Shown in pieces: positions 26,865 through 35,336 of a stretch of 64,000 bases of DNA. The translations under genes were made by a program, and so were the position numbers. Numbering within the stretch: the first letter of the stretch is position 1; each line of letters opens with the position of its first letter. Origin of the DNA: Bog-473 sp963711065 (GTDB taxonomy: Bacteria > Actinomycetota > Acidimicrobiia > Acidimicrobiales > RAAP-2); the NCBI GenBank assembly GCA_963711065.1, contig CAVQCO010000003.1:1-64000 (forward strand), in the 5' to 3' direction. The notes under the pieces were generated by a model, which did no database searches, was not told the origin of the DNA, and worked only from the letters and a program-made list of their open reading frames with translations.

Positions 26865-28688
26865 CTAGCCGGCCACCTCGCTGGCGCCGGGGAAGGCCTC
26901 GAGGAGGCGGGCCTCGGCCGCCGACGCCGGGTCGGTGTCCGCCGCGGGCGCGTCGTCCATGAGGTCTGCAGGGTCGACGTGGTCGAGGTCGTCGTCGCCC
27001 GCCACCCGACCGGGTGCGGCCGCGTCGGGGGCTGCGGGCCGGCCGGCCGCGCCGCCGCCGTCGTCCACATCGAGCACGAGGATCACCGGGGTGCCGAAGT
27101 GCGCGGCCAGCGCCGCCTCCACCGTCGGCAGGTGCTCGACGCACTGCTCGCGGTGCGCCGCGTTGGGCAGTGCGAAGTGCGCGCCGTGTTCGTCGACGGC
27201 CACGAAGCGCCCGCTGGCGAACCGCGCCTTGGCCCGGGCAGGCAGGGCCTGCAGGATCCCGTCGCCCCAGGCCTCCGTCAGGCCGTCACGATCGACCGAG
27301 CGCGCCGACGCCGCGGACGGGGCTGCCGCCGACGCTGTCGCCGGGATGTTCTCCGTCGGGACCGGCTGCGCTGCGGGCGCGGCGGCCGGCGCCTCCGGCG
27401 CCGCTGTGGCACTGCCGGCTTGTTGGCTCCGCCGCACGGCTCCGATGGAGGGGCGGCGCCCCACGTCGGCCGGCGGTGGCGGTGATGCGGGCGGCGCGGG
27501 CGACGCCGGTCCTGCGGACTCCGGAGGCGGGGCAGGGAGACGCTCGGCCGCCGCGCCCGGGCGCGGGAAGGCGGCGCCCCCCGACACGGCGCGTTCGAGC
27601 AGGCTGACCCGCTCCGTCAGCGCTTCCATCCCCGAGTCGAGGTCGGGCCGCACGGCGCGCACGACGGCGATCTCGAGCACCACCTGCGCGTCTGGTGCCT
27701 CGCGCATGTCGACCAGTGCGTGACCCAGGATCTCGAGGCTGCGCACGACGCGCGGCAGCCCCATCGTCTCGGCAACTGCGGTGAAGCGAACGAGCGACGA
27801 ACCCGATGCGGCACACAGCTCGGGTGCCAGCGCCGAGAGGAACACCTGGCGCAGGTCGTCGATGAGCTCGGTCGCCAGTTGCTGCGGACCCCAGCCGCCG
27901 GCCAGCAGGGCGCCGAGCGCCACCAGGACCTGGTTCACGTCACCGTCGGCCAGTGCGTCGAGCACCTGGGAGAGCTCGGGCCGGGCCGCGTCGGCCGACC
28001 CCGCGGCGGCCACCTGGTCCAGCGCGGAGAGTGCGTCGCGGGCGGAGCCGCGCCCGCGCCGGACGGCGGCCTCGAGCGCGTCGGCATCGAGGCCGAGCGC
28101 CGCCTCCTCGTTGACGGACTCGAGTAGGTCGTGGAGGGTCTCCGCCCCGAGGAGCCGGAACTCGAGGTGCTGGGTCCGGCTCCGGATCGTCGGCGGCACC
28201 TTCTGGGGGTCCGTGGTGGCGAGGACGAAGACGACGTGGCTCGGGGGTTCTTCGAGCGTCTTCAACAGCGCGTTGGCCGCCGCCGTCGAGAGCATGTGCA
28301 CCTCGTCGACGATGTACACCTTCCAGCGTCCGGGTGTGCCGAGGCTGGCGTGGGCCACCAGGTCGCGCATGGCATCGACACCGTTGTTGGACGCCGCATC
28401 GAGCTCGTGCACGTTGAGCGAGCTCCCCTGGGTGATCTCGACGCACGAGGTGCAGATCCCGCACGGTTCGCCGTCGACCGGCGCCTCGCAATTGAGCGCC
28501 TTGGCCAGGATGCGCGCCGAGGACGTCTTGCCCGTGCCCCGCGGCCCGCTGAAGAGATAGGCGTGCGAGACGCGGTCGTCGCGCACTGCGCTGCGCAGCG
28601 CCCGCACGACGTGGTCCTGGCCCCTGATCTCGTCGAATCGCCCCGGCCGGAAGCGGCGGTAGAGCGAGACGAAGGGGGTGTCGGCCAT
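26865..28688 (-). CDS. dnaX: DNA polymerase III subunit gamma/tau
   Basis: This is the clamp-loader ATPase. The 607 residues start MADTPFVSLYRRFRPGRFDE; Walker A is GPRGTGKT at 48-55, the zinc cysteines are 67, 76, 79 and 82, and Walker B plus sensor are in YIVDEVHMLSTAAANALLKT and VLATTDPQKVPPTIRSR. From about residue 360 a long Pro/Ala linker leads to a C-terminal domain (ALPARAKARFASGRFVAVDE) of the tau type. I found no A-rich slippery site, so there is no sign of a frameshifted gamma form. The gene stands between ffs and recR, an order seen in many actinobacteria. Confidence 0.96.
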   Translation of the reverse strand: MADTPFVSLYRRFRPGRFDEIRGQDHVVRALRSAVRDDRVSHAYLFSGPRGTGKTSSARILAKALNCEAPVDGEPCGICTSCVEITQGSSLNVHELDAASNNGVDAMRDLVAHASLGTPGRWKVYIVDEVHMLSTAAANALLKTLEEPPSHVVFVLATTDPQKVPPTIRSRTQHLEFRLLGAETLHDLLESVNEEAALGLDADALEAAVRRGRGSARDALSALDQVAAAGSADAARPELSQVLDALADGDVNQVLVALGALLAGGWGPQQLATELIDDLRQVFLSALAPELCAASGSSLVRFTAVAETMGLPRVVRSLEILGHALVDMREAPDAQVVLEIAVVRAVRPDLDSGMEALTERVSLLERAVSGGAAFPRPGAAAERLPAPPPESAGPASPAPPASPPPPADVGRRPSIGAVRRSQQAGSATAAPEAPAAAPAAQPVPTENIPATASAAAPSAASARSVDRDGLTEAWGDGILQALPARAKARFASGRFVAVDEHGAHFALPNAAHREQCVEHLPTVEAALAAHFGTPVILVLDVDDGGGAAGRPAAPDAAAPGRVAGDDDLDHVDPADLMDDAPAADTDPASAAEARLLEAFPGASEVAG

Positions 28689-28736
28689 GCGGGCCGAGCC
28701 TACCCATGCGGTCAGACACGCCGGCCCGAGGCGGGC

Positions 28737-28869
28737 CCCCGATGCTCGGTGCGGCGGCCAGGTTGGCTACGGCACCCGGCCATACCCGCTGAGAGCTGCT
28801 GCCTTCCGACCCTGACTCGATTCACGAGCGGCCGTTGCGCAGGACCCGGCCACCGCACCCAGCATCGGG
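28737..28869 (-). ncRNA. ffs: Signal recognition particle RNA (4.5S type)
   Basis: The minus strand carries the SRP domain IV core, GGTCGGAAGGCAGCAGC, in the symmetric and asymmetric loops that bind Ffh. The ends pair over a long distance: CCGATGCTGGGTGCGG with CCGCACCGAGCATCGG. The whole folds as one extended hairpin of about 130 nt, somewhat longer than E. coli 4.5S RNA. The position directly upstream of dnaX fits. The exact ends are estimated from the pairing. Confidence 0.88.
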
Positions 28870-29189
28870 ACGGCGCGATCGTCCAGGCTAGCGGGTCGCC
28901 TCGCCGATCCCCATCGCCCGCGCCGGGCGCCCGGGGGCGGCACTCCCCCTGATGCCGCCGCGCCTCCTTCGGGGGGCGGCTCGGCCGGGCCGCGGCGCGT
29001 CGTCGGGCCGATCCGCCTCACCCGGTTGATCCACGGTTGCTCAATTCCTCAGAGGTGAACGTTCGGTGAACTGACGCGACCTCCACCGGCCTCCCGGACG
29101 GACCGGGGTCTGCTCCGTGCGGACGGATCCGCCGTTCCACCGCTCATGCAGGGCCGTCGCGGCCGTTAGCCTGACCAGGCTGCAGTCCC
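28870..29189. other. Intergenic region between ffs and tRNA-Ser
   Basis: This 320-bp stretch holds the ffs promoter region on one side and that of tRNA-Ser on the other. I see no convincing protein gene. A short GTG frame on the minus strand (about 49 codons from 29034) codes for an Arg/Pro-rich peptide with no family likeness. The only patterned element is the direct repeat at 29054-29071, listed separately. Confidence 0.6.
29050..29075 (-). promoter_or_regulatory. PHO-box-like direct repeat without an obvious target gene
   Basis: On the plus strand GGTGAAC occurs twice, at 29054-29060 and 29065-29071, with an 11-nt period. On the minus strand this is GTTCACC-GAAC-GTTCACC, the classic two-unit PhoP site of Streptomyces. 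The downstream genes on that strand are ffs and dnaX; on the other strand the next gene is tRNA-Ser. It matches the array found before pstB, which makes chance less likely. Confidence 0.55.
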
Positions 29190-29274
29190 GGAGGAGTGCG
29201 AGAGCGGCCGAATCGGCACGACTGGAAATCGTGTGTTGGGCAACCAACCGTGGGTTCAAATCCCACCTCCTCCG
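29190..29274 (+). tRNA. tRNA-Ser (GGA)
   Basis: This is an 85-nt class II tRNA with acceptor GGAGGAG/CTCCTCC, anticodon loop CTGGAAA in CACGA/TCGTG, a long variable arm, T-loop TTCAAAT and discriminator G. Its 5' 27 bases and its T-arm with acceptor are identical to those of the second tRNA-Ser at 31888. Confidence 0.97.
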
Positions 29275-29447
29275 CTTCGGAAGAAGGCTCAATTCCTTCG
29301 GGCTCCGGTCCGATAGGTCAACGTGGGTTCAATTCCAGGCCGGGCGGCCGACCATCCCCTCGCGGGTCTTCGGCAGGATCGAGTGGCTGTGCCGGCCGTG
29401 CCCGCCACTCGCCGATCTCGTCCGCAACGCATCGCGAGCGTCGGGCG

Positions 29448-31154
29448 ATGAGCACGGACCTCTTCGACGAGTCCGAGCTGGACGCCGAAGAAGCCGACTT
29501 CCCGTGGGACGACTTCCTTCCGGACCCTGACGAGCCCGAAGAGGACGAGAGCCTCGAAGCCGACGAGACCGAGCTCGGCGCCGACGACTCCGACCTCGAC
29601 TGGGAAGGCAAGCTCAGGGAAGATCCCGAGCTCGACACGGAAGAAGCGGCCCTGGCGACCGCACGCATCGAGGCGGCATTCGACCGAATCGTGGACACGG
29701 TGCGCCGCTCGTACGAGCCGGACTCCGAACCGGACCCCGAGCAGGATCCCGAACTCGATGCCGAGCTGGCGGCCGAAGCCGAGCTGGCGGCCGAAGCTGA
29801 ATTGGCGGCCGAAGCCGAGCTGGCGGCCGAAGCTGAATTGGCGGCCGAGGTGCGGGAGGCCGAGGTGCAGGAGGCCGCGGTGCGGGAGGCCGCGGAGCGG
29901 GAGGCCGCGGAGCTGCGGGCGCCCGAGGCAGCCGAAGAGCTCGAGCTCGATGCCGAGCTCGAAGGCGAAGACGAAGACGAAGACGAGCTGTACGCCCTGG
30001 CAGCGACGGAGGAGCCCGAGCTCGAGGCCGAAGACGCGCCGGCGCTCGAGGCAGAAGAAGAGCTCGAGCTCGAGGCTGAGTTGGACGCCGAGGACGAGTT
30101 GCACGCAGAGGCAGAGCTCGACGCCGAGGACGAATTGCACGCAGAGGCAGAGCTGCACGAGGCCGAGCTCGAGGAGGAGCAGGAGCCGGAAGAGGAGCTC
30201 GCGCCCGTCGCGGAAGGTGGCGACACCGACGTGGAGCCGGCCGTCACGGCGGAAGCAGAGGAGCGCCCGGTGCTGCCTGTGGTCGCCCTGACCCCGGAGG
30301 TCGAGCCTGAGCCCGACACGGACCTGCCAGGCGTAGGCGGGTGGGCGTCGACCGCGGTGTTCGTCGCGTCTGAAGAACCCGAGCCCGAGCCGGGACCCCA
30401 TGAGCAGTTCTTCGCCGATTGGAAGCGCGAGCTGGAGTCGGCGCCGCTCGAGGAGTTCGACCCCGATTGGGAGCCCGAACCCGAGATGGCGCCGCACGCT
30501 GAGTTCGACCCCGATTGGGAACCCGAACCCGAGACGGCACCGCACGCGGAGTTCGACCCGGACTGGGAGCCGGAGGGTGACGTGGAAGCGCCCGCTCCAG
30601 GCCCTCTGCACGCCCGGACGCGCATGGCGGCAGCGACCGGGCGCCGGAGCCCGGTCTTCATGGCGACCGCGATCCTGGCGTGCGCGTTCCTCCTCGTCGT
30701 CGGTATCGCGGCCATAGCGCACTCGCTCCACCACTCGGCGACGCCGCCCGCTGCGCCGCCCGCGAGCACGGCGCCGTCAGCGGCGCCCGTCTCGCCAGAG
30801 GCGGCCCGGATCCAGTCGGCGACCGACGCGGTGGACTCGGCCAGCACCGCCGCCGGCGCCGGCTTGGCCTCCGTGACCAACTTCCCCACTCCGGCCAACA
30901 TCGCCACCGTCATCAACCCATACGTCGCGTCGCTCCAGCTCTATGACACGTTCATGTCCGGGGCTTCCGTACCGGCCTCGGCGAGCTCTGCCGCCGCCGC
31001 CGCGGAGGCCCAGGTGCGAAGCGACATCACGTTCTTCGGCACCATCGACGGTCTGCCCCCGATCCGCCTGGGCGCCTACCTCAAGTCGTTCACCACGGAC
31101 GTGTCGCGGCTGCAGGCGAGCCTGAGCGCGCTCGAGCAGGCATTGCGCGGCTGA
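29448..31154 (+). CDS. Very acidic repeat protein with one membrane segment, unknown function
   Basis: I do not recognise a family. The 568-residue protein has three parts. Residues 1-385 are extremely acidic (Glu, Asp, Ala, Leu; MSTDLFDESELDAEEADFPW) and include AELAAE repeats and DPDWEPEPE repeats. A basic patch (HARTRMAAATGRRSP) precedes one membrane helix at about 402-424 (FMATAILACAFLLVVGIAAI). The last 140 residues are Ala/Ser/Thr-rich with a possible helical domain. The positive-inside rule places the acidic part in the cytoplasm and the tail outside. I used the ATG at 29448; the open frame reaches into the tRNA gene, which is not coding. No Shine-Dalgarno is clear. Acidic bias and repeats suggest a disordered interaction domain. 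Confidence 0.7.
   Translation: MSTDLFDESELDAEEADFPWDDFLPDPDEPEEDESLEADETELGADDSDLDWEGKLREDPELDTEEAALATARIEAAFDRIVDTVRRSYEPDSEPDPEQDPELDAELAAEAELAAEAELAAEAELAAEAELAAEVREAEVQEAAVREAAEREAAELRAPEAAEELELDAELEGEDEDEDELYALAATEEPELEAEDAPALEAEEELELEAELDAEDELHAEAELDAEDELHAEAELHEAELEEEQEPEEELAPVAEGGDTDVEPAVTAEAEERPVLPVVALTPEVEPEPDTDLPGVGGWASTAVFVASEEPEPEPGPHEQFFADWKRELESAPLEEFDPDWEPEPEMAPHAEFDPDWEPEPETAPHAEFDPDWEPEGDVEAPAPGPLHARTRMAAATGRRSPVFMATAILACAFLLVVGIAAIAHSLHHSATPPAAPPASTAPSAAPVSPEAARIQSATDAVDSASTAAGAGLASVTNFPTPANIATVINPYVASLQLYDTFMSGASVPASASSAAAAAEAQVRSDITFFGTIDGLPPIRLGAYLKSFTTDVSRLQASLSALEQALRG
29757..29850 (+). repeat. 18-bp tandem repeats coding for AELAAE
   Basis: Five consecutive copies of a six-codon unit (GCCGAGCTGGCGGCCGAA and variants with GCTGAATTG) encode AELAAE. 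Alternating copies share the same synonymous changes, which points to duplication of a 36-bp pair rather than of single units. Confidence 0.85.
30403..30590 (+). repeat. 48-bp repeats coding for DPDWEPEPE units
   Basis: Four units of about 16 codons encode QFFADWKRELESAPLE, EFDPDWEPEPEMAPHA, EFDPDWEPEPETAPHA and EFDPDWEPEGDVEAPA. The middle two are nearly identical at DNA level and the outer two have diverged. They end shortly before the membrane segment. Confidence 0.85.
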
Positions 31155-31269
31155 GCCCCGACCGAGCGCCACCCGCTGCCATCGGCGGACTTCCCTCCCC
31201 CGGCCGCACCTCGCATACTGGGGCATCGCCACCGCCGACACACCGACACCGCTGAGCGACGAGGCCGCC

Positions 31270-31719
31270 ATGGCACTCGCCCTCGGCGAAGCACGCGCCG
31301 CAGCCCGTGAGGGCGAGGTGCCCGTGGGCGCGGTCACGCTGGTCGATGGGCGTGTGGTGGCGGCCCGGCACAACGAGCGCGAACGCTCGGCTGACCCCAC
31401 CGCACACGCGGAGATGCTGGCGTTGCGCGACACGGCGGCAGCCATCGGGAATTGGCGGCTCTCGGACGTCACCGTGGTCGTGACGCTCGAACCCTGCCCC
31501 ATGTGTGCAGGTGCCTTGGTCGCATCGAGGGTGAGTCGGCTCGTCTTCGGCGCGACCGACCCCCGCGCCGGAGCCTGCGGCACGCTCTACAACCTCTGCG
31601 TCGACCCCCGGCTCAACCACGAGCTGGCCGTGACGGCCGGTGTGCGGGCCGACGAATGCGGTGCGCTCCTGACCTCGTTCTTCGCCGCGAAACGGGGCGA
31701 TCGGGCGGGCGCGGGCTGA
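31270..31719 (+). CDS. tadA: tRNA-specific adenosine deaminase
   Basis: TadA converts A34 to inosine in tRNA-Arg(ACG). The zinc site is complete: His46-Ala-Glu48 (TAHAEML) and Cys76-Pro-Met-Cys79 (LEPCPMCAGA), Glu48 being the proton shuttle. The family typically begins about five residues earlier (here SDEAAMALAL in frame with a CTG at 31255), so the real start may be upstream of the ATG given. It ends GALLTSFFAAKR, the usual TadA end. It lies between the acidic protein and tRNA-Ser(CGA). Confidence 0.93.
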   Translation: MALALGEARAAAREGEVPVGAVTLVDGRVVAARHNERERSADPTAHAEMLALRDTAAAIGNWRLSDVTVVVTLEPCPMCAGALVASRVSRLVFGATDPRAGACGTLYNLCVDPRLNHELAVTAGVRADECGALLTSFFAAKRGDRAGAG

Positions 31720-31887
31720 GGACCCCCGCTCGGGTCGGTCCCCGCGGAGGCGCGCAGCCGTCCCCTGGGGTCGACGGGTCGACCGTCGCGCGCGACACGT
31801 TCCTGACCTCCCGCTTCGCGCCGAAGCAGGGGAGCGGAGCGCCTCGCCGAGCTTCCGGACCAGGTCAGAGCGACTAACATGCCCTGC

Positions 31888-31973
31888 GGAGGAGTGCGAG
31901 AGCGGCCGAATCGGACGGTCTCGAAAACCGTTGTGCCTCATGGGTACCGTGGGTTCAAATCCCACCTCCTCCG
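31888..31973 (+). tRNA. tRNA-Ser (CGA)
   Basis: This is an 86-nt class II tRNA with acceptor GGAGGAG/CTCCTCC, anticodon loop CTCGAAA in ACGGT/ACCGT, a long variable arm and T-loop TTCAAAT. It is a paralogue of tRNA-Ser(GGA) at 29190, with the same first 27 bases and the same last 30. Confidence 0.97.
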
Positions 31974-32084
31974 CTCGGGGCCCCAAGGCCCGTCGCATGA
32001 GGCGAATGCGACAGCAACAGCGGCAGGGCAGTCGCCTTGCCGGCAGCACCTGGTCGTCCCCCGGCGGCCGGAAAGGAGTGATCC

Positions 32085-32357
32085 GTGGCACGCGCACGTT
32101 CGACATTTGGAAAATTGCAGCGCGACCAGGCCAAGAAGGACAGAGCCAAGGCGAAGATGGATGACCGCCTGTCGCGCCGCGAGGACAAAGCCGCCGCGAG
32201 CGAACAGCCGGCGAGCGGCCCGTCGGCCGACGAGGTCGACCAGACCCAGCTGCTCGAGCAGTTCGCGGCCCTGCACGAGGACCTCGCCGAGGGCCGTATC
32301 TCACTCGACGACTTCGAGGTGCGCCAGGAGGAGCTGCGCGCCAAGCTCGTCGTCTGA
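32085..32357 (+). CDS. Small charged protein of unknown function
   Basis: This 90-residue protein has a GTG start at 32085 and a strong AAAGGAG about seven bases upstream. The N-terminal half is very basic (MARARSTFGKLQRDQAKKDR); the second half is acidic and helical (DQTQLLEQFAALHEDLAEGR, then ISLDDFEVRQEELRAKLV). The second half resembles the short helical SHOCT-like or oligomerisation pieces found at protein ends. I cannot name a function. The clear ribosome site makes the gene believable. Confidence 0.7.
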   Translation: MARARSTFGKLQRDQAKKDRAKAKMDDRLSRREDKAAASEQPASGPSADEVDQTQLLEQFAALHEDLAEGRISLDDFEVRQEELRAKLVV

Positions 32358-32405
32358 ACCGGTTCCGGGCGATGGAGTGATGCTCGGCTGCGCTCGCCGC
32401 TTCCT

Positions 32406-33425
32406 CTAGGCGGTCCCGGCGGCGTCTCGACCTTCGAGCCAGCGGCGGAACCCCGCTGCGTTGGAGTGGACGCCGTTCATGATGTCGAGTTTCTCCTTGT
32501 GGGCGGCGTCGATGTCCCCGAGCAACGGATCGAAGCGGTCGGCCAGGGCGCGCGCGATGTCGGCGCCCTCCCGGTAGGCCTTCTCCGCGGTCTCGGCCCA
32601 CAACCGCAGCGTCTCGTCCGCCTCGGCCAGCAGCTCCTCGGGCTGTTCCAACAGCCCGTAGTGCGCCAACGCGATGCCCGAGGGCCGGCGGGCGGCGAAC
32701 TTGCGCAGGGAGTTGAGCGCCTGGTCGAGGTCGAAGTCCGGGGGTGGGGTCGCGGGCCGCAAGACGCCCCCGTCGGGCAGCTTGACGCCCACCGCGTCGC
32801 CGGCGAACAGGACGCCGCTCAGCGAGTCGTGCAACCCGACGTGGTGCTTCGCGTGCCCGGGTGAGTCGACGGCGACCAGGGAGCGGCCAGGGCCCACTTC
32901 GATCTCCTCCCCGTCCGCGAGCACGTGGAGCCGCTCGGGGGGCGTCGGGTCGAGGCGGCCGTAGAGGGAGTCGAGCAACGGCCCGTAGACGCGTGCGGCC
33001 GAGTCGATGAGGCGCGTCGGGTCGGCCAGGTGCCGAGCCCCCTTCTCGTGCACGTAGACGGTGGCAGAGGGAAACGCCCGGGCCACGTCGCCCACGCCGC
33101 CTGCGTGGTCGAGGTGGATGTGGGTCACGGCCACCCCGGCCAGCTCGGCGGGTCCCACCCCGATCTGCCCGAGCGCGGCCAGCAGCACCGGCACCGAGGT
33201 CTGGCTTCCCGTCTCCACCAGCACGGGAGCGGGCCCTTCGATCAGGTAGCCGGCCGTGACCCGCTCCCAGCCGCCCAGCATGGTGTCGATCTCGAGCACG
33301 CCGGCGGCGATGGGCCGCGGCGGCGGGATGGCAGGGACGGCGTCACCGCTCTCGGGGTCGTGCACGTGCAGGCCCGCGTCGGCATGGCGGTGCGCCTGAC
33401 CGCCGTGCGAATGCGACCCGCTCAC
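32406..33425 (-). CDS. MBL-fold metallo-hydrolase
   Basis: This 339-residue metallo-beta-lactamase-fold hydrolase has the metal motif THIHLDHAGG; further ligands are in VAVDSPGHAKHHVGL (His) and GVLFAGDAVGV (Asp), and the last His is in ALAHYGLL. The N-terminus is His-rich (SGSHSHGGQAHRHADAGLHV), which suggests extra metal binding. The C-terminal 90 residues are a helical extension. The substrate is unknown; this subgroup includes glyoxalase-II-like and teichoic/phosphocholine-type hydrolases. The GTG start overlaps the stop of the GH15 gene (GTGA), so the two are translationally coupled. Confidence 0.88.
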   Translation of the reverse strand: MSGSHSHGGQAHRHADAGLHVHDPESGDAVPAIPPPRPIAAGVLEIDTMLGGWERVTAGYLIEGPAPVLVETGSQTSVPVLLAALGQIGVGPAELAGVAVTHIHLDHAGGVGDVARAFPSATVYVHEKGARHLADPTRLIDSAARVYGPLLDSLYGRLDPTPPERLHVLADGEEIEVGPGRSLVAVDSPGHAKHHVGLHDSLSGVLFAGDAVGVKLPDGGVLRPATPPPDFDLDQALNSLRKFAARRPSGIALAHYGLLEQPEELLAEADETLRLWAETAEKAYREGADIARALADRFDPLLGDIDAAHKEKLDIMNGVHSNAAGFRRWLEGRDAAGTA

Positions 33426-35321
33426 CGCACCGCGTTCTCGCGCCGCTTCCCCCCCAGGCGGCCGAGTCTCCTGATCCGCTGCAGGTTGGGCGGTGTGTGG
33501 TCGGTCACCAGGCGAGCCCCTTCGTAGACCAGGGCGAGCGGGTCGGACCCGCTCAGCCGGAACGCCGAGTTGATCAGCGACACGTGTGAGAAGGCCTGCG
33601 GGAAGTTGCCCACCAGCCGGCCGGCGAGGGGGTCGTACTCCTCGGAGAGCAGGCCCAAGTCGTTGCGCAGGGTCAGCAGCCGCTCGAAGAGCTCCTGGGC
33701 GTCCTCCTTGCGACCGATCATGTGGAGGCAGTCGACCATCCAGAACGAGCAGGCGAGGAACGCCCCCTCCCGGCCGGTCAGCCCGTCGACGCTCCCGCTT
33801 TCGTCGGTGCGGTACCGCAGGACGAACCCGTGGTCCATCAGGTCGCGCTCAATGGCCTCCACCGTGCTGACCACCCGGGGGTCGCTCGGGGGGAGGAACC
33901 CGACGAGGGGGATCATGAGGACGCTGGCGTCGAGCTTGTCCGAACCGTAGTACTGCGTGAACGCGCCAAGGTCCTGGTTGTAGCCCTTTTCGCAGACCTC
34001 GGTGAAGATCTCGTCGCGCATCGCGCGCCACTTGTCGATCGGCCCCTCGAGGTCGGACCACTCCTCGATGGTCCGCACGGCGCGGTCGACGGCCACCCAC
34101 GCCATCACCTTGGAGTGCGTGAAGTGCCGGCGCGGGCCACGTACCTCCCAGATGCCGTCGTCGGGTTGCCGCCACCCATCCTCCAGAAACCCGATCAGTT
34201 GGGTCTGGAGGGCCCAGGCCGCCCTGCTGTGCAAGCCCTCGGACCGCGCTCGACGCGTAGAGCGCCGACATCACCTCGCCGTACACGTCGAGCTGGAACT
34301 GCTCCGAGGCCGCGTTGCCGATCCGGACCGGGACCGAACCCTCGAAGCCGGGCAACCAGGGCGCCTCCCACTCCTCGAGACGCCGTTCGCCGGCGAGCCC
34401 GTACATGATCTGCAGTTTCGTGACGTCGCCCGCCACCGCGCGCAGCAGCCAGTCGCGCCACGCCATCGCCTCGTTGTAGTAGCCGCCGCGCATCAGCGAC
34501 TCCAGTGTGAGCGTGGCGTCGCGCAACCAGCAGTAGCGGTAGTCCCAGTTGCGGTTGCCTCCCAGCGCCTCGGGCAGCGAGGTGGTGGCGGCGGCCACGA
34601 TGCCGCCGGTCGGCTCGTACGTCAGCGCCTTGAGCGTGATGAGGGACCGCACGACCGCGTCCTTGTAGGGCCCGTCGTAGCAACATTGCTGTGCCCACTC
34701 CGCCCAGAAGGCTTCGGTGAGGGTCACCGCGTAGTGACTGTCGAGAGGTGCCGGGGGTTCCTCGTGCGAGGGGTACCACACCAGTGTGAAGGGGTAGCGC
34801 TGCTTCTCGGTGACGGTGAAGTCGGCCACCGTGCGGAGGTCCTTGCCCACCGCTTCGACCCGGTGCCACAACGCAACCGAGTCCGGGCCGGCCGTCAAGC
34901 GGGTGAGGCCCTCGTGCGACGTGACCCACGGGACGACCTCGCCGTAGTCGAAGCGCACCGTGAGGTCCATGTGCATGTCGACAGTGCCGCTCACACCTTC
35001 GACCGATCGCACCAGATGCGGATGGTTGTCACGCACCGGCATGCAGTCGGTGACGCGCACGGTGCCGGTCGGGGTGTCGAACTCCGTCTCCAGCACGAGG
35101 GAGTCCGCCCGGTACCAACGCCGCGTCGCCAGGACGGTGTCGGGGGCCCCGGCCGGCGCGATCTTCCAGGCACCGTGGGACGCGTGCCCGAGCAGCCGGG
35201 AGAAGCACGAAGGTGAGTCGAAATGCGGCAGGCACAACCAGTCGACCGAGCCGTCCTTCCCCACCAGGGCGGCGGTGTGCAGATCGCCGATGACGGCGTA
35301 GTCCTCGATTGGCTGGCTCAT
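33422..35321 (-). pseudogene. Glycoside hydrolase family 15 (glucoamylase/trehalase type), +1 frameshift
   Basis: The gene begins MSQPIEDYAVIGDLHTAALV and GKDGSVDWLCLPHFDSPSCF, the signature of the GH15 family that includes mycobacterial trehalase and glucoamylases. GNRNWDYRYCWLRDATLTLE carries the first catalytic region and GREGAFLACSFWMVDCLHMI the second, with the catalytic Glu. At about 34243-34252 one extra base in a GAGCGCGG stretch moves the frame after VMSALYASS. The continuing frame gives LHSRAAWALQTQLIGFLEDG. The span is 1900 bases, 3n+1; repaired, the enzyme would have 632 residues, a normal length. No signal peptide is present. The substrate (trehalose or maltodextrin) is open. Confidence 0.88.
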
Positions 35322-35336
35322 GGCCTCATTCTTGCC

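Noticed and set aside
26865..28688. Programmed frameshift in dnaX for a gamma form
   Set aside because: No A-rich slippery heptamer and no stem-loop with a premature stop in the -1 frame were seen; a single tau-like product is enough.
28767..29021. 84-codon minus-strand frame over ffs
   Set aside because: It overlaps the SRP RNA completely and encodes an Arg/Pro/Gly/Ala peptide with no likeness to known proteins.
29275..29447. GTGGGTTCAATTCCAGG as a tRNA remnant or attachment site behind tRNA-Ser(GGA)
   Set aside because: Only the T-loop-like TTCAATT matches; the stem would pair in about three of five positions, and no acceptor or anticodon arm is present. There is no integrase or phage gene nearby.
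29190..31973. Integrated element bounded by the two tRNA-Ser genes
   Set aside because: Both tRNA genes are complete and have different anticodons. The interval holds the housekeeping gene tadA and no mobility gene.
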